Part shown: piece after piece, positions 42,001-51,387 of the stretch
How positions within the stretch are numbered: position 1 is the stretch's first letter
Layout of the letters: each line of letters opens with the position of its first letter
Source: a virus
Length of the DNA: 53,286 nt
Virus record (IMG/VR): IMGVR_UViG_3300009159_000088
Location: 1 to 53,286 of that record
Strand: one strand, 5' to 3'
Program-made: the position numbers and the translations under genes
The notes under the pieces: model-generated
Seen by the model: only the letters and a program-made list of their open reading frames with translations
The model's database searches: none
What the model was told of the DNA's origin: nothing

Positions 42001-45000
42001 GTTGTTATTGATCAATCGGGAACATACGACTCGCTTAAATTTGGTTTGGACGAAAGTTCCGTCATTGGAACCGTATGGAATGATTGGCAAACAAATTGGA
42101 CCGGCGTAGTGGATCAATCGGCTGTAACCAATGTTGATAATGATTATAATTCGTACAAGCAAACTTCAACGACGACCCTTACTACGACAACCAGAAAAGA
42201 ACAAGCTCGCACTGGTATTCGTACATCGGTGGTTCCAGATACGGTAACCACTCAGTTAGGAGACCGTACGGTAGAAATTAATTTTGTACCCTTTATTCGT
42301 TCTCGTAAAATTTTCTTTAAGGCCGAAGGACTAAAACCTCTTACACGCTTACACGCATTTTTCGATAACACTCCGGTCAACCAGTTCGTTAAATCCGAGG
42401 CATTTCAATTTTATTCTGAACGTACGGATTCAACGGATTATTCAAATAAAACTAATCATCCAGATTATGTAACGACTGATGTTTTAATGACCGATGCATC
42501 TGGAAGAGTATCGGGTTCCTTTGTTATTCCGGTTAATAATTCCATTAAATTTAAAACTGGTGTCCGTATGTTTTCGTTGAGCGATGATTCAACGAACAAT
42601 AAATTAAAACAGTCAACCGGCGCACAGGCTGCCTATGATGCCCGCGGTGTAATTGAAACAAAGGAAAATTTAGTTGTTTCAACTCGCGTTCCACGCATTC
42701 GCCGCGAAGAAACTGGTGAGAACCGTACAATTGTGGACTCTTCAAAGGAAACTTCAGCAGCTGAAGCAAACCTTCCAAGACCGCCATTACCGCCAACTAC
42801 AATTGTAAAGCCGACCTTACCTCCATTAATTATACCTTCGATACCACCGACTGGTGTTTTTAAAGCTGATTTTCAAGCACATAACAGCACTGGAGGTTTA
42901 AGTGTAAGTTTTAATGGTGATTCAAGCGGCAACATTATTAGAGATATATCTTTTAATGGTGGAATATCATTTCCAATTGTTGCGGTACCGATGGACGCAA
43001 GTTCACCGATCCAACATCCAAATGGTCCCTATGAATTTTGGTATTGGCAAGTTAATTCTGGAAACATACAGATTGGTAGTGGTCTAGAATCCGACAAATA
43101 TGTCGCGAATACAGTAGTAAGAATTCAAAGTGCTGGTTTAAATGTAATTACCGCTATTTTTAGATTAACTGGTGTTCCGTATGTTGAACCTACCATAATC
43201 GATCCGGAAATTGTTTCATGCGGACCCGATCCTGTTGTACAGCCGCCCGGTGGCTGGTATCCAATTAACCAATGGCCATGGATAAAATATGGAGTTGGTG
43301 CTCCGGATCAAGTCGTCGATCCAGTTGTTGATATCGGTCCAATTCCTGCTTCAGTACAAGAAGAATGGGTAGAATTGCCAGAGGAATACATAAGTGAAAT
43401 TACACCTCCGGATCCAATTATTGTTGAAACTGCACCAGAAGAAAGTCTTGTCGACGATGAATATGTTCAAACAGGAGAACCTGATGCGCCAATCACGATT
43501 GAAGCAGCAGAAGATCCGTGGCAGTGGAGCGTTGAACAAGGATTTAGACCTGAGGTTTGTTGGAAAGATCCTCTGGCACAGAGCTTCATTATTGATATGC
43601 CGGGCGGAGCCTTTATCACATCTCTGGATCTATACTTTAAATCCAAGGATGGAAATGTTCCTATTACGCTTGAAATGCGCGTAATGGAAAATGGTATTCC
43701 TACACCTCGTGTTGTACCATTTTCAACAGTAAAAGCGTATCCAGCAGATATTTCAATCTCTGGAAATGCAACTGCTGCTACTCGATTTAACTTTGAGGCT
43801 CCAGTCTATCTTCTTCAGAATGTTGAATACTGCTTCGTCCTTATTTCAAATTCGGACCAATACGAAGTTTGGGTATCAGAAATCGGAGGTTTCGATGTTA
43901 CAAATCCAGCGTTCCGTATTACAAGCCAACCTTACATCGGTGTCTTGTTTAAATCACAGAATGCTTCTACCTGGACTCCGGATCAGACAAAGGACATTAA
44001 ATTTAATCTAAATCGTGCAGTATTTTATTCTTCCGGTAAGGTTGAATTAAATGAGGTACCACTTCCTTCAGAAGAATTAAATGAAAATCCATTGTTCACA
44101 ACATCGGGTTCTCCAAACGTAATTGTATCTCATAGAAACCACGGCCATGTAAATGGTTCCAATGTTTTAATTTCCGGAGCGACCGCTGTTGGTGGATTTA
44201 CGGCGACGGTGTTAAACGCTACTCATGTCGTTTCCGATGTTGAAGCTGATAGTTACAGAATTACAATGGCAACTAACGCGACCGCAACTCTTATCGGAGG
44301 CGGCGCGGCGGTTACTGCTTCCGGAAATAAGATGTTCGATGTTTTAAATCCAATCATTCAATCTGTTGTTCTTCCGGGCACCGATTTATACTGGAAGGTT
44401 AAAACAACTAGCGGCAAATCACTTGCTGGTTCTGAAACATTTGGTACAATTTCTGGAGAATCATTTATTCAACCAAATGATGCTACATTCTTTAATTCAC
44501 CTCAGGTCATTCTTTCTAACACAGAAAAAACAAGACTTAATTCATCGGCAAACCCAAGTTTTAGTTTAACCGGAGAATTTGTAAGTCTGAGAAACAACCT
44601 TTCGCCAGTCATCGATCTCGACCGTTTGTCGCTTATTACTGTTTCAAACCGAATCGACAATCCAGTTGCTTCAACTGAAACTAATCATAATGTTGTTCGC
44701 AATTATGTAGCAGAAACATCGGCAACAGGAGGTTCGGCACTTGCAAAATACATTACTCGCAAAGTGGAATTAAACAATGATGCAAATTCACTCAGAGTTT
44801 TCTTCCTGGCAAATCGTCCTTCCGGTACGGATATTGAACTATATTATAAGGTTCAGGATCAAGGAACCGACGTTGATTTCGAGGCACTTGGTTGGGTAAA
44901 AGCCGAACCTATAAGCCCTATTCCAATCAACGACAATGTAAACGATTACAGTGAAATCGAATATGATGTCACCGAGACCGATATAACAACTGATAATTTC

Positions 45001-45090
45001 CGTGCATTTGCAATTAAAATTGTATTTACCGCGTCGAATTCAGCTCGGGTACCAACGATCCGCGAATTTAGAGCGATTGCTGTTACCTAA
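39040..45090 (+). CDS. Giant DUF4815-type baseplate or fibre-adaptor protein, 2016 aa
   Basis: A 2016-residue protein beginning MPLKVFPLAPYYDDFNQEKN, followed by the DUF4815-type region (LFKPGYSVQARELTQLQTSI, IDRFGRHVFKEGSSVIGG). Residues 432-492 repeat a module of the 33489 protein. A Pro-rich linker lies near 1245-1280 and an acidic region near 1430-1490. After it comes a DPLAQSFIIDMPGGAFITSL domain near residue 1510. A divergent FCCH-like module may be present near 1687-1780. Such proteins are virion components in marine T4-like phages, probably linking fibres to the baseplate. It is the largest gene in the window. Confidence 0.75.
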   Translation: MPLKVFPLAPYYDDFNQEKNYQRILFKPGYSVQARELTQLQTSIQAQIDRFGRHVFKEGSSVIGGEASLDSSFAFIKIESDFQLGSDTYNSEERSANKNFVGRTLTGKYTGITAVVIDSAPYVDDSNPLTLYVHYKTSNTNATGNAVGVDKTFYAGEIIEVGQTPSEVGEVQDLIKVKPANTNPIGKGTRVTVTEGVFFVSGNFVHTPQNSVILSRYNSFGSGRIVYSVTEGIVTAGSGANNSLFDNSQGTPNEAAPGADRYQISLDLQVQDYQFKDRTENNIIQLMVVKDGRVISKARTEYSVLADVLAQRTFEESGNYTVRPFQAAIRQYLNANNNGGLYTAEQIQSLVPAFNRGSLSAAAYGEKRLAFGLEPSTAYVNGYRVELLDTKYVEIPKARETATFQDAGFNAVVGNYVTVQLTGTGYPDIKTFTEFNLKNSSSVTIGTASARAIERDGSNYRLYLFNVKMVAGSFFENVRKFGDFATTSTALTFNDVTNNSLVFKLPFDVVDHVEDVSHSILKQYSPVRSVNVLTLTTDVGETLDFEDDPIVIDGSGAAVSVDDFTTNASSKTITLTTTPDSNTYQVYAKTRVTNSSANATAKTKTLTEVTKSLSLATFTFNSGNRDQNIPLGQTDLFKIISIEETISLTSTKDITNDFIVDNGQRDNFYDEAKIRLKRTANLPVGPLAIKFQYFAHGSGSFFTRNSYSANVGLGFDGYSQIPVFQSTKGLIQLRDAIDFRPSLNVLTPTTFTGKMIDPNSLITADIRYYLSRADKIYVDKNGNFGYVEGISSISPVLPEDPKDAMVLYTVRLNAFTFNSDDIIPTMIDNKRYTMRDIGKIEKRVAKLEYYTALSLLEKDTNDRDIRDDNGVSRFKNGFIVDAFHGHSIGAVTHPDYRCSIDKANGRLRPSFKQDNVRLKWNKTSQSTYHVRQSSSLITLDYTQQAIIQQPYASIAENVNPYNVFTWIGDMTLSPESDEWKETKRRPEVVIDQSGTYDSLKFGLDESSVIGTVWNDWQTNWTGVVDQSAVTNVDNDYNSYKQTSTTTLTTTTRKEQARTGIRTSVVPDTVTTQLGDRTVEINFVPFIRSRKIFFKAEGLKPLTRLHAFFDNTPVNQFVKSEAFQFYSERTDSTDYSNKTNHPDYVTTDVLMTDASGRVSGSFVIPVNNSIKFKTGVRMFSLSDDSTNNKLKQSTGAQAAYDARGVIETKENLVVSTRVPRIRREETGENRTIVDSSKETSAAEANLPRPPLPPTTIVKPTLPPLIIPSIPPTGVFKADFQAHNSTGGLSVSFNGDSSGNIIRDISFNGGISFPIVAVPMDASSPIQHPNGPYEFWYWQVNSGNIQIGSGLESDKYVANTVVRIQSAGLNVITAIFRLTGVPYVEPTIIDPEIVSCGPDPVVQPPGGWYPINQWPWIKYGVGAPDQVVDPVVDIGPIPASVQEEWVELPEEYISEITPPDPIIVETAPEESLVDDEYVQTGEPDAPITIEAAEDPWQWSVEQGFRPEVCWKDPLAQSFIIDMPGGAFITSLDLYFKSKDGNVPITLEMRVMENGIPTPRVVPFSTVKAYPADISISGNATAATRFNFEAPVYLLQNVEYCFVLISNSDQYEVWVSEIGGFDVTNPAFRITSQPYIGVLFKSQNASTWTPDQTKDIKFNLNRAVFYSSGKVELNEVPLPSEELNENPLFTTSGSPNVIVSHRNHGHVNGSNVLISGATAVGGFTATVLNATHVVSDVEADSYRITMATNATATLIGGGAAVTASGNKMFDVLNPIIQSVVLPGTDLYWKVKTTSGKSLAGSETFGTISGESFIQPNDATFFNSPQVILSNTEKTRLNSSANPSFSLTGEFVSLRNNLSPVIDLDRLSLITVSNRIDNPVASTETNHNVVRNYVAETSATGGSALAKYITRKVELNNDANSLRVFFLANRPSGTDIELYYKVQDQGTDVDFEALGWVKAEPISPIPINDNVNDYSEIEYDVTETDITTDNFRAFAIKIVFTASNSARVPTIREFRAIAVT

Positions 45091-45308
45091 TGCAAATATC
45101 TCCTTCAATAAAAGCCGCAGTTATCGACAATCCCACACTTGAACGGGATATGTCATCAAAGGCCATAATAAATAAGAATAACACTGAATACGAAAAAAGA
45201 ATTGCTTTTAAAAATTTAACTGCCAAAAGAAAAAAAGAACTAGAAGATCTAAAAGGAGAAGTAGCAAATTTGAAAGAACTTGTTCAATCTCTTATAGCTT
45301 CTCGATAA
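45090..45308 (+). CDS. Small coiled-coil protein, 72 aa
   Basis: A 72-residue protein whose C-terminal half is a strong coiled coil (KRKKELEDLKGEVANLKELV). It overlaps the giant upstream gene by one base and ends 12 bases before the first fibre gene. It might be a fibre chaperone or trimerising connector, but that is only inferred from position. Confidence 0.65.
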   Translation: MQISPSIKAAVIDNPTLERDMSSKAIINKNNTEYEKRIAFKNLTAKRKKELEDLKGEVANLKELVQSLIASR

Positions 45309-45320
45309 AATAATTTTAAT

Positions 45321-48044
45321 ATGCCTACCGAAGTCGAACGTACAGATACATTTGAAACATGGCGCCAAAAGAGTAATGCCATTTCTGCTGACCTTGGCAC
45401 GACTGCCCAGTTGCCTTCCGACCTGGTCCTGAAAACGATCACCCTTGCTGAAACTGGTAACTACACAGCAACTCAAACCGTTACAGGTTCACATTCCGGA
45501 TCGACTGCGACCGTTGTTTCGATTGATGGTACTGTTCTTACAGTTAAAAATGTATCGGGTAATTTCATTGATCGAAGCGTTCAAAAATCAACTCTAATAA
45601 TCGAGCTTTCGGGTTCTTCCAGTGTATACACTCCCGTTGCATTGGGTGTTGGTGGCCTTATTACGGGTACTGATTCATCTGGTACAAGCGGCAATGGCGC
45701 ATCCGGAGCAACAGCAAAGGTATTTTCGTGTACCGTTGTTACAGGTACCTTTATTAAATTAGTTGTATATGATATTACTGGATCGTTTAAACCAGGAACG
45801 GATTACATCAGTCAAGGGTCGACTAGATTTCTTTTAAAACAAATTGTTTTAAATGATGCATCCGATAATGGAGAAAATATTGTTCAATCGGTGAGTGTTT
45901 CAAAAGAAATTGTTCGTTTTAATCATGATGTAATTACTGCATTGAGCGAGATTAAGGACGGAGACACAACATTTAATGGCATTAAAACATTTGCCGATGA
46001 TGCAATTTTTCAGGATAATGTTACGATCAATGATAATCTTACCGTTGATACAAATACATTGTTTGTTGATTCGACAAATAATAGAGTTGGTATTGGAACA
46101 CTTACTCCCACAAAAACTCTTCATGTTCAAGGAACTCTAAGAGTAACCGGCGATGTTACATTTGATACTCCTATTCCACTTGATACCCAAACAAGCGGAA
46201 ATTATGTGGCAACTGTTACTGCTGGAGGCGGTATTTCAGTATCAGGATCTGGAACAGAAACTGCAGCAGTAACTGTTGAGCATTCTGATACATCTTCTGT
46301 TGCAAATTTAACTGCGGTGAGTCGCACTTACGTTACGGCTCTTGGTTTTGATACCTACGGACACGTTATTAATTATTCGACTGGAACAGAAACAACACCG
46401 TTGCAAGGCGTCCAGGGTATCCAGGGTATCCAAGGCACACAAGGTACTACTGGTACCGGAACTCAAGGCGTCCAAGGTGTTCAAGGTACAGTTGGTTCTC
46501 AGGGTATCCAAGGTATTCAAGGTGCATCGGGAAGCGGCGGAGCAGGCAGCGGAGCTCAAGGCATCCAAGGTATTCAAGGCATCCAAGGCACACAAGGTAC
46601 TACTGGTACCGGAACTCAAGGCATCCAAGGTACACTTGGTTCTCAGGGTATTCAAGGTTCTACTGGCGCTGGAACTCAGGGTACTCAAGGTATTCAAGGT
46701 ATTCAAGGGCAAATAGGACCCGGCGGCGGAGCTCAAGGTACTCAAGGTACACAAGGTGAACAAGGTATTCAAGGGAATACCGGAACTCAAGGTACTACTG
46801 GTGCCGGAACTCAAGGTGCTACTGGTACCGGAACTCAAGGTACTCAAGGTGCATCGGGAACCGGTAGCGGAGGAAGCGGTGCTCAAGGCGCTCAAGGCGT
46901 ACAGGGTATCCAGGGTATTCAAGGTATTACTGGTGCTCAAGGTATTCAAGGTATTACTGGTGCTCAAGGTATTCAAGGTGGTTTTGCAAATCTTACGGGC
47001 TTTATTGAATCCGCCACCGGAGCAGTTTCTACGCTTTCAGCTAATGGTAGACCGGTTCTTACAAACTTGGTCGCACCGGGAGATATGAATACTCTTGCGG
47101 GTACATTTAATATTTTTGCGGCAGGTTCCGGAAATGGTCATCTTGCATATTCGGTTTTATCGCAACCTGCAATAGGGAATGGAGCAGTGACTGGTACCGG
47201 TAATGGTAGTGGATCTGCGCTAACATTTCATAGCAATCAGGTAACCGGAAGTCCACAAAGAGTCTGGGGAACAACTAACGGCTCGCATTTCGAACTTTAC
47301 GAACCAAGCGGTATTCAAGGTACAGCAGGTGCTGATGGTAACGATGGTGCTCCTGGTGCTGATGGTAACGATGGTGCTCCTGGTGCGGATGGTCCGACTG
47401 GTCCAACTGGTGCTCCTGGTGCCGATGGTAATGATGGTGCTCCTGGCGCGGATGGTCCAACTGGTCCAACTGGTCCAACTGGTGCTCCTGGTGCCGATGG
47501 TAATGATGGTGCTCCTGGCGCGGATGGTCCAACCGGTCCAACTGGTGCTCCTGGTGCCGATGGTAATGATGGTGCTCCTGGTGCCGATGGTCCAACTGGT
47601 CCAACTGGTGCTCCTGGTTCTGATGGTCCAACTGGTCCAACTGGTGCTCCTGGCGATGCTGGTCCAACTGGTCCAACTGGTGGACCTGGTCCAACTGGTG
47701 CTCCTGGTGCCGATGGTCCAACCGGTCCAACTGGTCCAACTGGTGGACCTGGTCCAACTGGTGCTCCTGGCGATGCTGGTCCAACTGGTCCAACTGGTGC
47801 TCCTGGTTCTGATGGTCCAACTGGTCCAACTGGTGCTCCTGGTTCTGATGGTCCAACTGGTGCTCCTGGCGATGCTGGTCCAACTGGTCCAACTGGTGCT
47901 CCTGGTGCCGATGGTGGAACTGGTCCAACTGGTCCAACTGGTCCTTCTGGCGTTATAGCATTAGAAAGCATTAGTGGTTATAATTCTGGCGTCAATCAAT
48001 ATTTAAGAAATACTGCCGGCACATTTGAATGGGTAAACGAATAA
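45321..48044 (+). CDS. Collagen-like tail fibre, 907 aa
   Basis: A 907-residue fibre. The N-terminal 350 residues contain beta-modules ([20 protein letters not shown]) and a [20 protein letters not shown] segment typical of fibre attachment regions. Residues about 360-553 are G-x-Q/G-x-T triplets ([10 protein letters not shown]), residues 554-663 a globular domain, and residues 664-875 G-P-T/G-A-P/G-A-D triplets, ending in a short C-terminal domain ([19 protein letters not shown]). Long G-x-y runs form collagen-like triple helices in phage fibres. The triplets contain no Lys, so hydroxylysine-type glycosylation is not possible, but Thr in the Y position is frequent. Confidence 0.88.
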   Translation: MPTEVERTDTFETWRQKSNAISADLGTTAQLPSDLVLKTITLAETGNYTATQTVTGSHSGSTATVVSIDGTVLTVKNVSGNFIDRSVQKSTLIIELSGSSSVYTPVALGVGGLITGTDSSGTSGNGASGATAKVFSCTVVTGTFIKLVVYDITGSFKPGTDYISQGSTRFLLKQIVLNDASDNGENIVQSVSVSKEIVRFNHDVITALSEIKDGDTTFNGIKTFADDAIFQDNVTINDNLTVDTNTLFVDSTNNRVGIGTLTPTKTLHVQGTLRVTGDVTFDTPIPLDTQTSGNYVATVTAGGGISVSGSGTETAAVTVEHSDTSSVANLTAVSRTYVTALGFDTYGHVINYSTGTETTPLQGVQGIQGIQGTQGTTGTGTQGVQGVQGTVGSQGIQGIQGASGSGGAGSGAQGIQGIQGIQGTQGTTGTGTQGIQGTLGSQGIQGSTGAGTQGTQGIQGIQGQIGPGGGAQGTQGTQGEQGIQGNTGTQGTTGAGTQGATGTGTQGTQGASGTGSGGSGAQGAQGVQGIQGIQGITGAQGIQGITGAQGIQGGFANLTGFIESATGAVSTLSANGRPVLTNLVAPGDMNTLAGTFNIFAAGSGNGHLAYSVLSQPAIGNGAVTGTGNGSGSALTFHSNQVTGSPQRVWGTTNGSHFELYEPSGIQGTAGADGNDGAPGADGNDGAPGADGPTGPTGAPGADGNDGAPGADGPTGPTGPTGAPGADGNDGAPGADGPTGPTGAPGADGNDGAPGADGPTGPTGAPGSDGPTGPTGAPGDAGPTGPTGGPGPTGAPGADGPTGPTGPTGGPGPTGAPGDAGPTGPTGAPGSDGPTGPTGAPGSDGPTGAPGDAGPTGPTGAPGADGGTGPTGPTGPSGVIALESISGYNSGVNQYLRNTAGTFEWVNE
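46400..46980 (+). repeat. Collagen-like coding repeat, GIQ/GTQ type
   Basis: Degenerate tandem repeats built on GGTATTCAAGGTATCCAA-type 9-base and 18-base units, encoding G-x-Q triplets with short interruptions (GSGGAGSG). They create long spurious frames on both strands. Confidence 0.85.
47312..47945 (+). repeat. Collagen-like coding repeat, GPT/GAP type
   Basis: Tandem repeats based on GGTCCAACTGGTGCTCCT units, encoding [12 protein letters not shown] and related triplets. The low codon variation suggests recent expansion or ongoing recombination. Confidence 0.88.
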
Positions 48045-48064
48045 ACCAATCAATTTAATTAAAT

Positions 48065-48072
48065 TATAAATA
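48065..48072 (+). promoter_or_regulatory. T4-type late promoter box for the 48082 gene
   Basis: TATAAATA with a predicted start near 48078, 4 bases before the ATG. Confidence 0.78.
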
Positions 48073-48081
48073 AGAAGATTC

Positions 48082-48417
48082 ATGGCTGTATTCGCAAACA
48101 TTTCCGTCGACCAAGGTTCATCTTTTACATCGATTATTGTCGTTGAAGGAGTTGAGGGTCTTATTGTGAATTTAGAAAATTACACGGTAAGAGGACAAAT
48201 TCGCAAAACATATGCGTCATTGACGGCAGTTAATTTTACTGCGGAGATTATATCTGAAGATTCTGGTGAAATTGAAATTTCATTAACAGCCGCTCAAACA
48301 CGAGCAATGAAGCCTGGACGATACGTTTACGACGTTGAAGTTATCGACGACACGAACATTGTGACAAGAGTCGTAGAAGGACAACTCGAAATTAACCCAG
48401 CAGTCACTCGGCCGTAA
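48082..48417 (+). CDS. Beta-sandwich fibre accessory protein, 111 aa
   Basis: A 111-residue protein of alternating strands: VDQGSSFTSIIVVEG, YTVRGQIRKTYAS, GEIEISLTAAQTRAM and GRYVYDVEVID. This is the pattern of small Ig-like or BppU-like phage domains found with receptor-binding proteins. No function beyond virion or fibre association can be given. It has a late promoter with a very short leader. Confidence 0.7.
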   Translation: MAVFANISVDQGSSFTSIIVVEGVEGLIVNLENYTVRGQIRKTYASLTAVNFTAEIISEDSGEIEISLTAAQTRAMKPGRYVYDVEVIDDTNIVTRVVEGQLEINPAVTRP

Positions 48418-48432
48418 TTACACTCTAATCAA

Positions 48433-48645
48433 ATGCCTACTCAACAAAGAATTCGATCTGGTAATCGTATCCAAGCAAAAGTTGTAGCTCTTGGTAAACC
48501 AACTACTCTTGCTCAATTTTCCGATCTTGATCTAACGGATGTGAGAGACGGAGCAATACTCATTTATGATGCAGCTCGCCAAAAGTTTGTTGCAAGAAAC
48601 GAAATAAGAAACTCCAATATTACTATTGACGGCGGCACATATTAA
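48433..48645 (+). CDS. Small fibre-associated protein, 70 aa
   Basis: A 70-residue protein beginning MPTQQRIRSGNRIQAKVVAL and containing FSDLDLTDVRDGAILIYDAA, a motif (DV.DG.IL.YD) common in phage fibre N-terminal domains. It is probably a small structural component or a cut-down fibre attachment domain. It lies 15 bases after the preceding stop. Confidence 0.65.
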   Translation: MPTQQRIRSGNRIQAKVVALGKPTTLAQFSDLDLTDVRDGAILIYDAARQKFVARNEIRNSNITIDGGTY

Positions 48646-48654
48646 GAATTCTTT

Positions 48655-49158
48655 ATGGCCACTGAAACAATTGTAAAACATCGGACAAGTTCAACACCGG
48701 GTGCTGTTCCGAATACAACGGATTTAACTCTTGGTGAATTGGCGATTAATGATGCGGACGGGTTCGTATTTTTACGCAGAACAGATTCCGTCCAATCGGT
48801 CGATGAGATTGTTAGACTTCGCGCTTCTCCTGTTCTTGGTTCCGGAGATAATTTTGTTTTCAATAAGATTCTAGTTTCAAGTGCGGGAAATCAACTTGTC
48901 GACAGTGTTTTAGCCACAGAGTATCGCACTGTAAAATATGTAATTCAATTTACTTACGCTGGAAATTTTCAGTCGACCGAATTACTTTTACTTCATGATG
49001 GCAGTTCGGTTTATTTGACGGAATATGCAATAATTCAAACGAACATGAATCTAGGAAACATCACAGCCGTCGTTGAAAGTGGATTGGTTAAATTATTAGT
49101 TACTCCTACATTTCCAAATACAACAGTTAAAGGAGTACGCGCAGCTATAAAACTTTAG
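48655..49158 (+). CDS. Tail-fibre attachment-type protein, 167 aa
   Basis: A 167-residue protein. The first 50 residues (IVKHRTSSTPGAVPNTTDLTLG, then ELAINDADGFVFLRR) match the N-terminal domain common to many phage fibre and tropism-determinant proteins, with a beta-sandwich region after it. It probably is a short fibre or an adaptor. The next gene is under a dual early/late promoter. Confidence 0.75.
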   Translation: MATETIVKHRTSSTPGAVPNTTDLTLGELAINDADGFVFLRRTDSVQSVDEIVRLRASPVLGSGDNFVFNKILVSSAGNQLVDSVLATEYRTVKYVIQFTYAGNFQSTELLLLHDGSSVYLTEYAIIQTNMNLGNITAVVESGLVKLLVTPTFPNTTVKGVRAAIKL

Positions 49159-49159
49159 T

Positions 49160-49188
49160 GTTTACTTTTATAAATAACAGTGTATTAT
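49160..49188 (+). promoter_or_regulatory. Overlapping early and late promoters for the sugar cassette
   Basis: Early layout: GTTTAC (49160-49165), 17-bp spacer, TATTAT (49183-49188). The spacer contains the late box TATAAATA (49169-49176). Predicted starts are near 49195 (early) and 49182 (late), 19 and 32 bases before the ATG at 49214. Confidence 0.75.
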
Positions 49189-49213
49189 AACATACTAACT
49201 TATTCTATAATTT

Positions 49214-50212
49214 ATGAAAAACTTTGTGAAACTTGCATTGCAAAATGGTGGAGCTATTAAGCCGTTAATTGTTCCAGCAAACCTTACGAAAGGTACGGGT
49301 CTGATGAACCCGTCTATTTTTAATGATGGAGGTAAACTTAAGGTTGTAATTCGGCACGTAAATTACACTTTTTACCATTCTGAAAACAAACTGTTTTTGC
49401 ATCCATGGGGTCCACTCACATATTTGCATCCCGAAAATGACATGCATCTTCGGACGGTCAATTATTATGGAGAATTAGATAATTCACGTGATCTAAACCT
49501 CAATCGTATTACAAAAATCGACATGAGCTTTGGAGATACCTATGAGCCCAAGTGGGAATTTGTGGGTCTTGAAGATGCACGACTTGTGCGATGGGATGAT
49601 AAGCTGTTCATCACTGGTGTTCGTCGTGATACAACCACGAATGGTCAGGGTCGCATGGAACTTTCTGAAATCGTTGTTACGGAAGATGCAGTAAAAGAAG
49701 TTTCAAGGTTCCGTATTCCAACTCCGGTTGATCCAAAATCATACTGCGAAAAGAATTGGATGCCAGTTCTGGACAAGCCGTTTCATTACATTAAATGGTG
49801 TACGCCAACTGAAATTGTAAAGGCAGATCCAGTCGCGCAAACCTGTGAAAGAGTGATCATGACGGATAATAATCCAAATATTCGTCGCGATTTGCGCGGT
49901 GGAACTCAGGCAGTAAAGATTGGCAATCAATATATTGCAATTACTCATGAAGTAAATCTATTTAAATCCGATGTTGGTCGTAAGGATGCGGTGTATTATC
50001 ACCGTTGGGTTGTATGGGATGAGAATTGGAACATCATCAAATACTCAAATGATTTTTTCTTTCTTGATGCTCAGGTTGAATTTGCAATTGGATTATGCTT
50101 AATCGACGACAAAGATGTTGCGATTACCTTTGGTTTTCAAGATAATGCCGCATATGTTATGCGTTGCCCTATTTCTACAATTATGAAGTTTATTGAGGAG
50201 AACAACACATGA
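49214..50212 (+). CDS. GH130-like five-bladed beta-propeller enzyme
   Basis: A 332-residue protein with the GH130 (beta-mannoside phosphorylase/hydrolase) pattern: NPSIFNDGGKLKVVIRHVNY near the start, then FVGLEDARLVRWDDKLFITG with the E-D-x-R motif (E120-D121, R123), and later HEVNLFKSDVGRKDAVYYHR. The E-D-A-R motif is characteristic of GH130 and related propellers. It has no signal peptide, so it acts in the cytoplasm. It could process or build beta-mannose-containing sugars, or be a non-catalytic glycan-binding propeller. It begins the sugar cassette and overlaps the methyltransferase gene by 4 bases. Confidence 0.7.
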   Translation: MKNFVKLALQNGGAIKPLIVPANLTKGTGLMNPSIFNDGGKLKVVIRHVNYTFYHSENKLFLHPWGPLTYLHPENDMHLRTVNYYGELDNSRDLNLNRITKIDMSFGDTYEPKWEFVGLEDARLVRWDDKLFITGVRRDTTTNGQGRMELSEIVVTEDAVKEVSRFRIPTPVDPKSYCEKNWMPVLDKPFHYIKWCTPTEIVKADPVAQTCERVIMTDNNPNIRRDLRGGTQAVKIGNQYIAITHEVNLFKSDVGRKDAVYYHRWVVWDENWNIIKYSNDFFFLDAQVEFAIGLCLIDDKDVAITFGFQDNAAYVMRCPISTIMKFIEENNT

Positions 50213-51387
50213 ACCGCACAACAATCATTAATTATTTAATTGCTCGCCGTCAAGCAAAATCCTATCTTGAAATAGGAATATGGAACGGAGTCAATTTTGA
50301 CAATATTGCCTGCTCAAATCGTACTGGTGTTGATCCATCATGGAGATTACCAAAACGTAAAGATATTCTGGCAATGAGCTCCGATGATTTCTTTAAACAA
50401 AATAAGGAAAAATTCGATGTTATTTTTATTGATGGGCTTCATCATGCCGATCAGGTACTAAAGGATTTAGTAAATGCAATGGATTGCTTGAATCCAGATG
50501 GATATATCGTGTGCCATGATATGAATCCTCTATCAAGAATCGCTCAGCAAATTCCATATTCCGGAAAAGGAGAATGGAATGGTGATTGTTGGAAAGCCTT
50601 CGTTGAATTCCGAAAGCTGCACGATGGTACTCATGACTTTAAAGTCATCAATACTGATCACGGTTGCGGTATTATTACTCCAAGAAAGACCGTTAAGGAA
50701 AATACTTTTGTTGTCACAGAAGAGCTTACATATGAAAACCTTGTTGCAAATCGTCAGGCTTGGTTAAATCTTATTGATTTTGAAACATGGTCGAAAGATG
50801 TTAGCTTTGATGAAATGATGAACGCTTATGTTGGCAACCCGTCGGAGCAATACAACAATTACGTATTGGCTTTGTGGTACGATCAGAATGAGCAAACTGC
50901 TTCCGCAATTTCTTATTATATTCGCGCAGCAGAGCGCAGTACGGAATTGACGCATCAGTATGAGTGTTTAATTCGAGCAGCTCTTTGTTTTCAAAGACAA
51001 GGTACTCGTGGCTTATCCGTTCGTGGTTTGCTGCAGAGAGCGATTTCGATTTTACCAAAACGTCCTGAAGCATATTTTCTTCTTGCACGTTATCATGAAA
51101 GAGAAAGTACCGTTGAAAGCTGGGTCAACTGCTACACGTATGCATCGATGGGTCTCGAAGTTTGTGATTTTCAAACTTGCCCTCCTCTGCGCACTTGGGT
51201 TGAATATCCCGGATATTACGGAATGCTTTTTGAAAAAGCTGTAAGCTCATGGTGGGTTGGTTTGTGCGAAGATTCAAAAAATATGTTTGTGAATCTTTAC
51301 AAAAACTATCAATGGATCAATGACGGTTATAGAAACTCTGTAATTAACAATCTTAAATTCATGAAGGTTAATACAGATACACTATGA
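50209..51387 (+). CDS. SAM methyltransferase fused to TPR-like repeats
   Basis: A 392-residue protein. Residues about 15-150 are a class I SAM-dependent methyltransferase (YLEIGIWNGVNFDNIA with the glycine loop, GVDPS, then FDVIFIDGLHHADQVLKDL and GYIVCHDMNP). The C-terminal 220 residues are helical TPR-like repeats (NNYVLALWYDQNEQTASAIS, EAYFLLARYHERESTVESW). Such domains bring modifying enzymes to a protein or glycan target. A good Shine-Dalgarno sequence (GAGGAG) lies 8 bases upstream, unlike most genes here. The next gene overlaps its stop by 4 bases. Confidence 0.78.
   Translation: MNRTTIINYLIARRQAKSYLEIGIWNGVNFDNIACSNRTGVDPSWRLPKRKDILAMSSDDFFKQNKEKFDVIFIDGLHHADQVLKDLVNAMDCLNPDGYIVCHDMNPLSRIAQQIPYSGKGEWNGDCWKAFVEFRKLHDGTHDFKVINTDHGCGIITPRKTVKENTFVVTEELTYENLVANRQAWLNLIDFETWSKDVSFDEMMNAYVGNPSEQYNNYVLALWYDQNEQTASAISYYIRAAERSTELTHQYECLIRAALCFQRQGTRGLSVRGLLQRAISILPKRPEAYFLLARYHERESTVESWVNCYTYASMGLEVCDFQTCPPLRTWVEYPGYYGMLFEKAVSSWWVGLCEDSKNMFVNLYKNYQWINDGYRNSVINNLKFMKVNTDTL

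Noticed and set aside
46308-46976. Long minus-strand frame of Leu/Ser/Thr repeats
   Set aside because: It is the antisense shadow of the collagen-like triplet repeats in the fibre gene; the periodic DNA keeps several frames open.
47275-47971. Two long minus-strand frames and one alternate plus-strand frame with His/Gln, Pro/Gly and Leu/Val repeats
   Set aside because: All are alternative readings of the GPT/GAP DNA repeat; composition is that of the repeat and no start context or promoter supports them.
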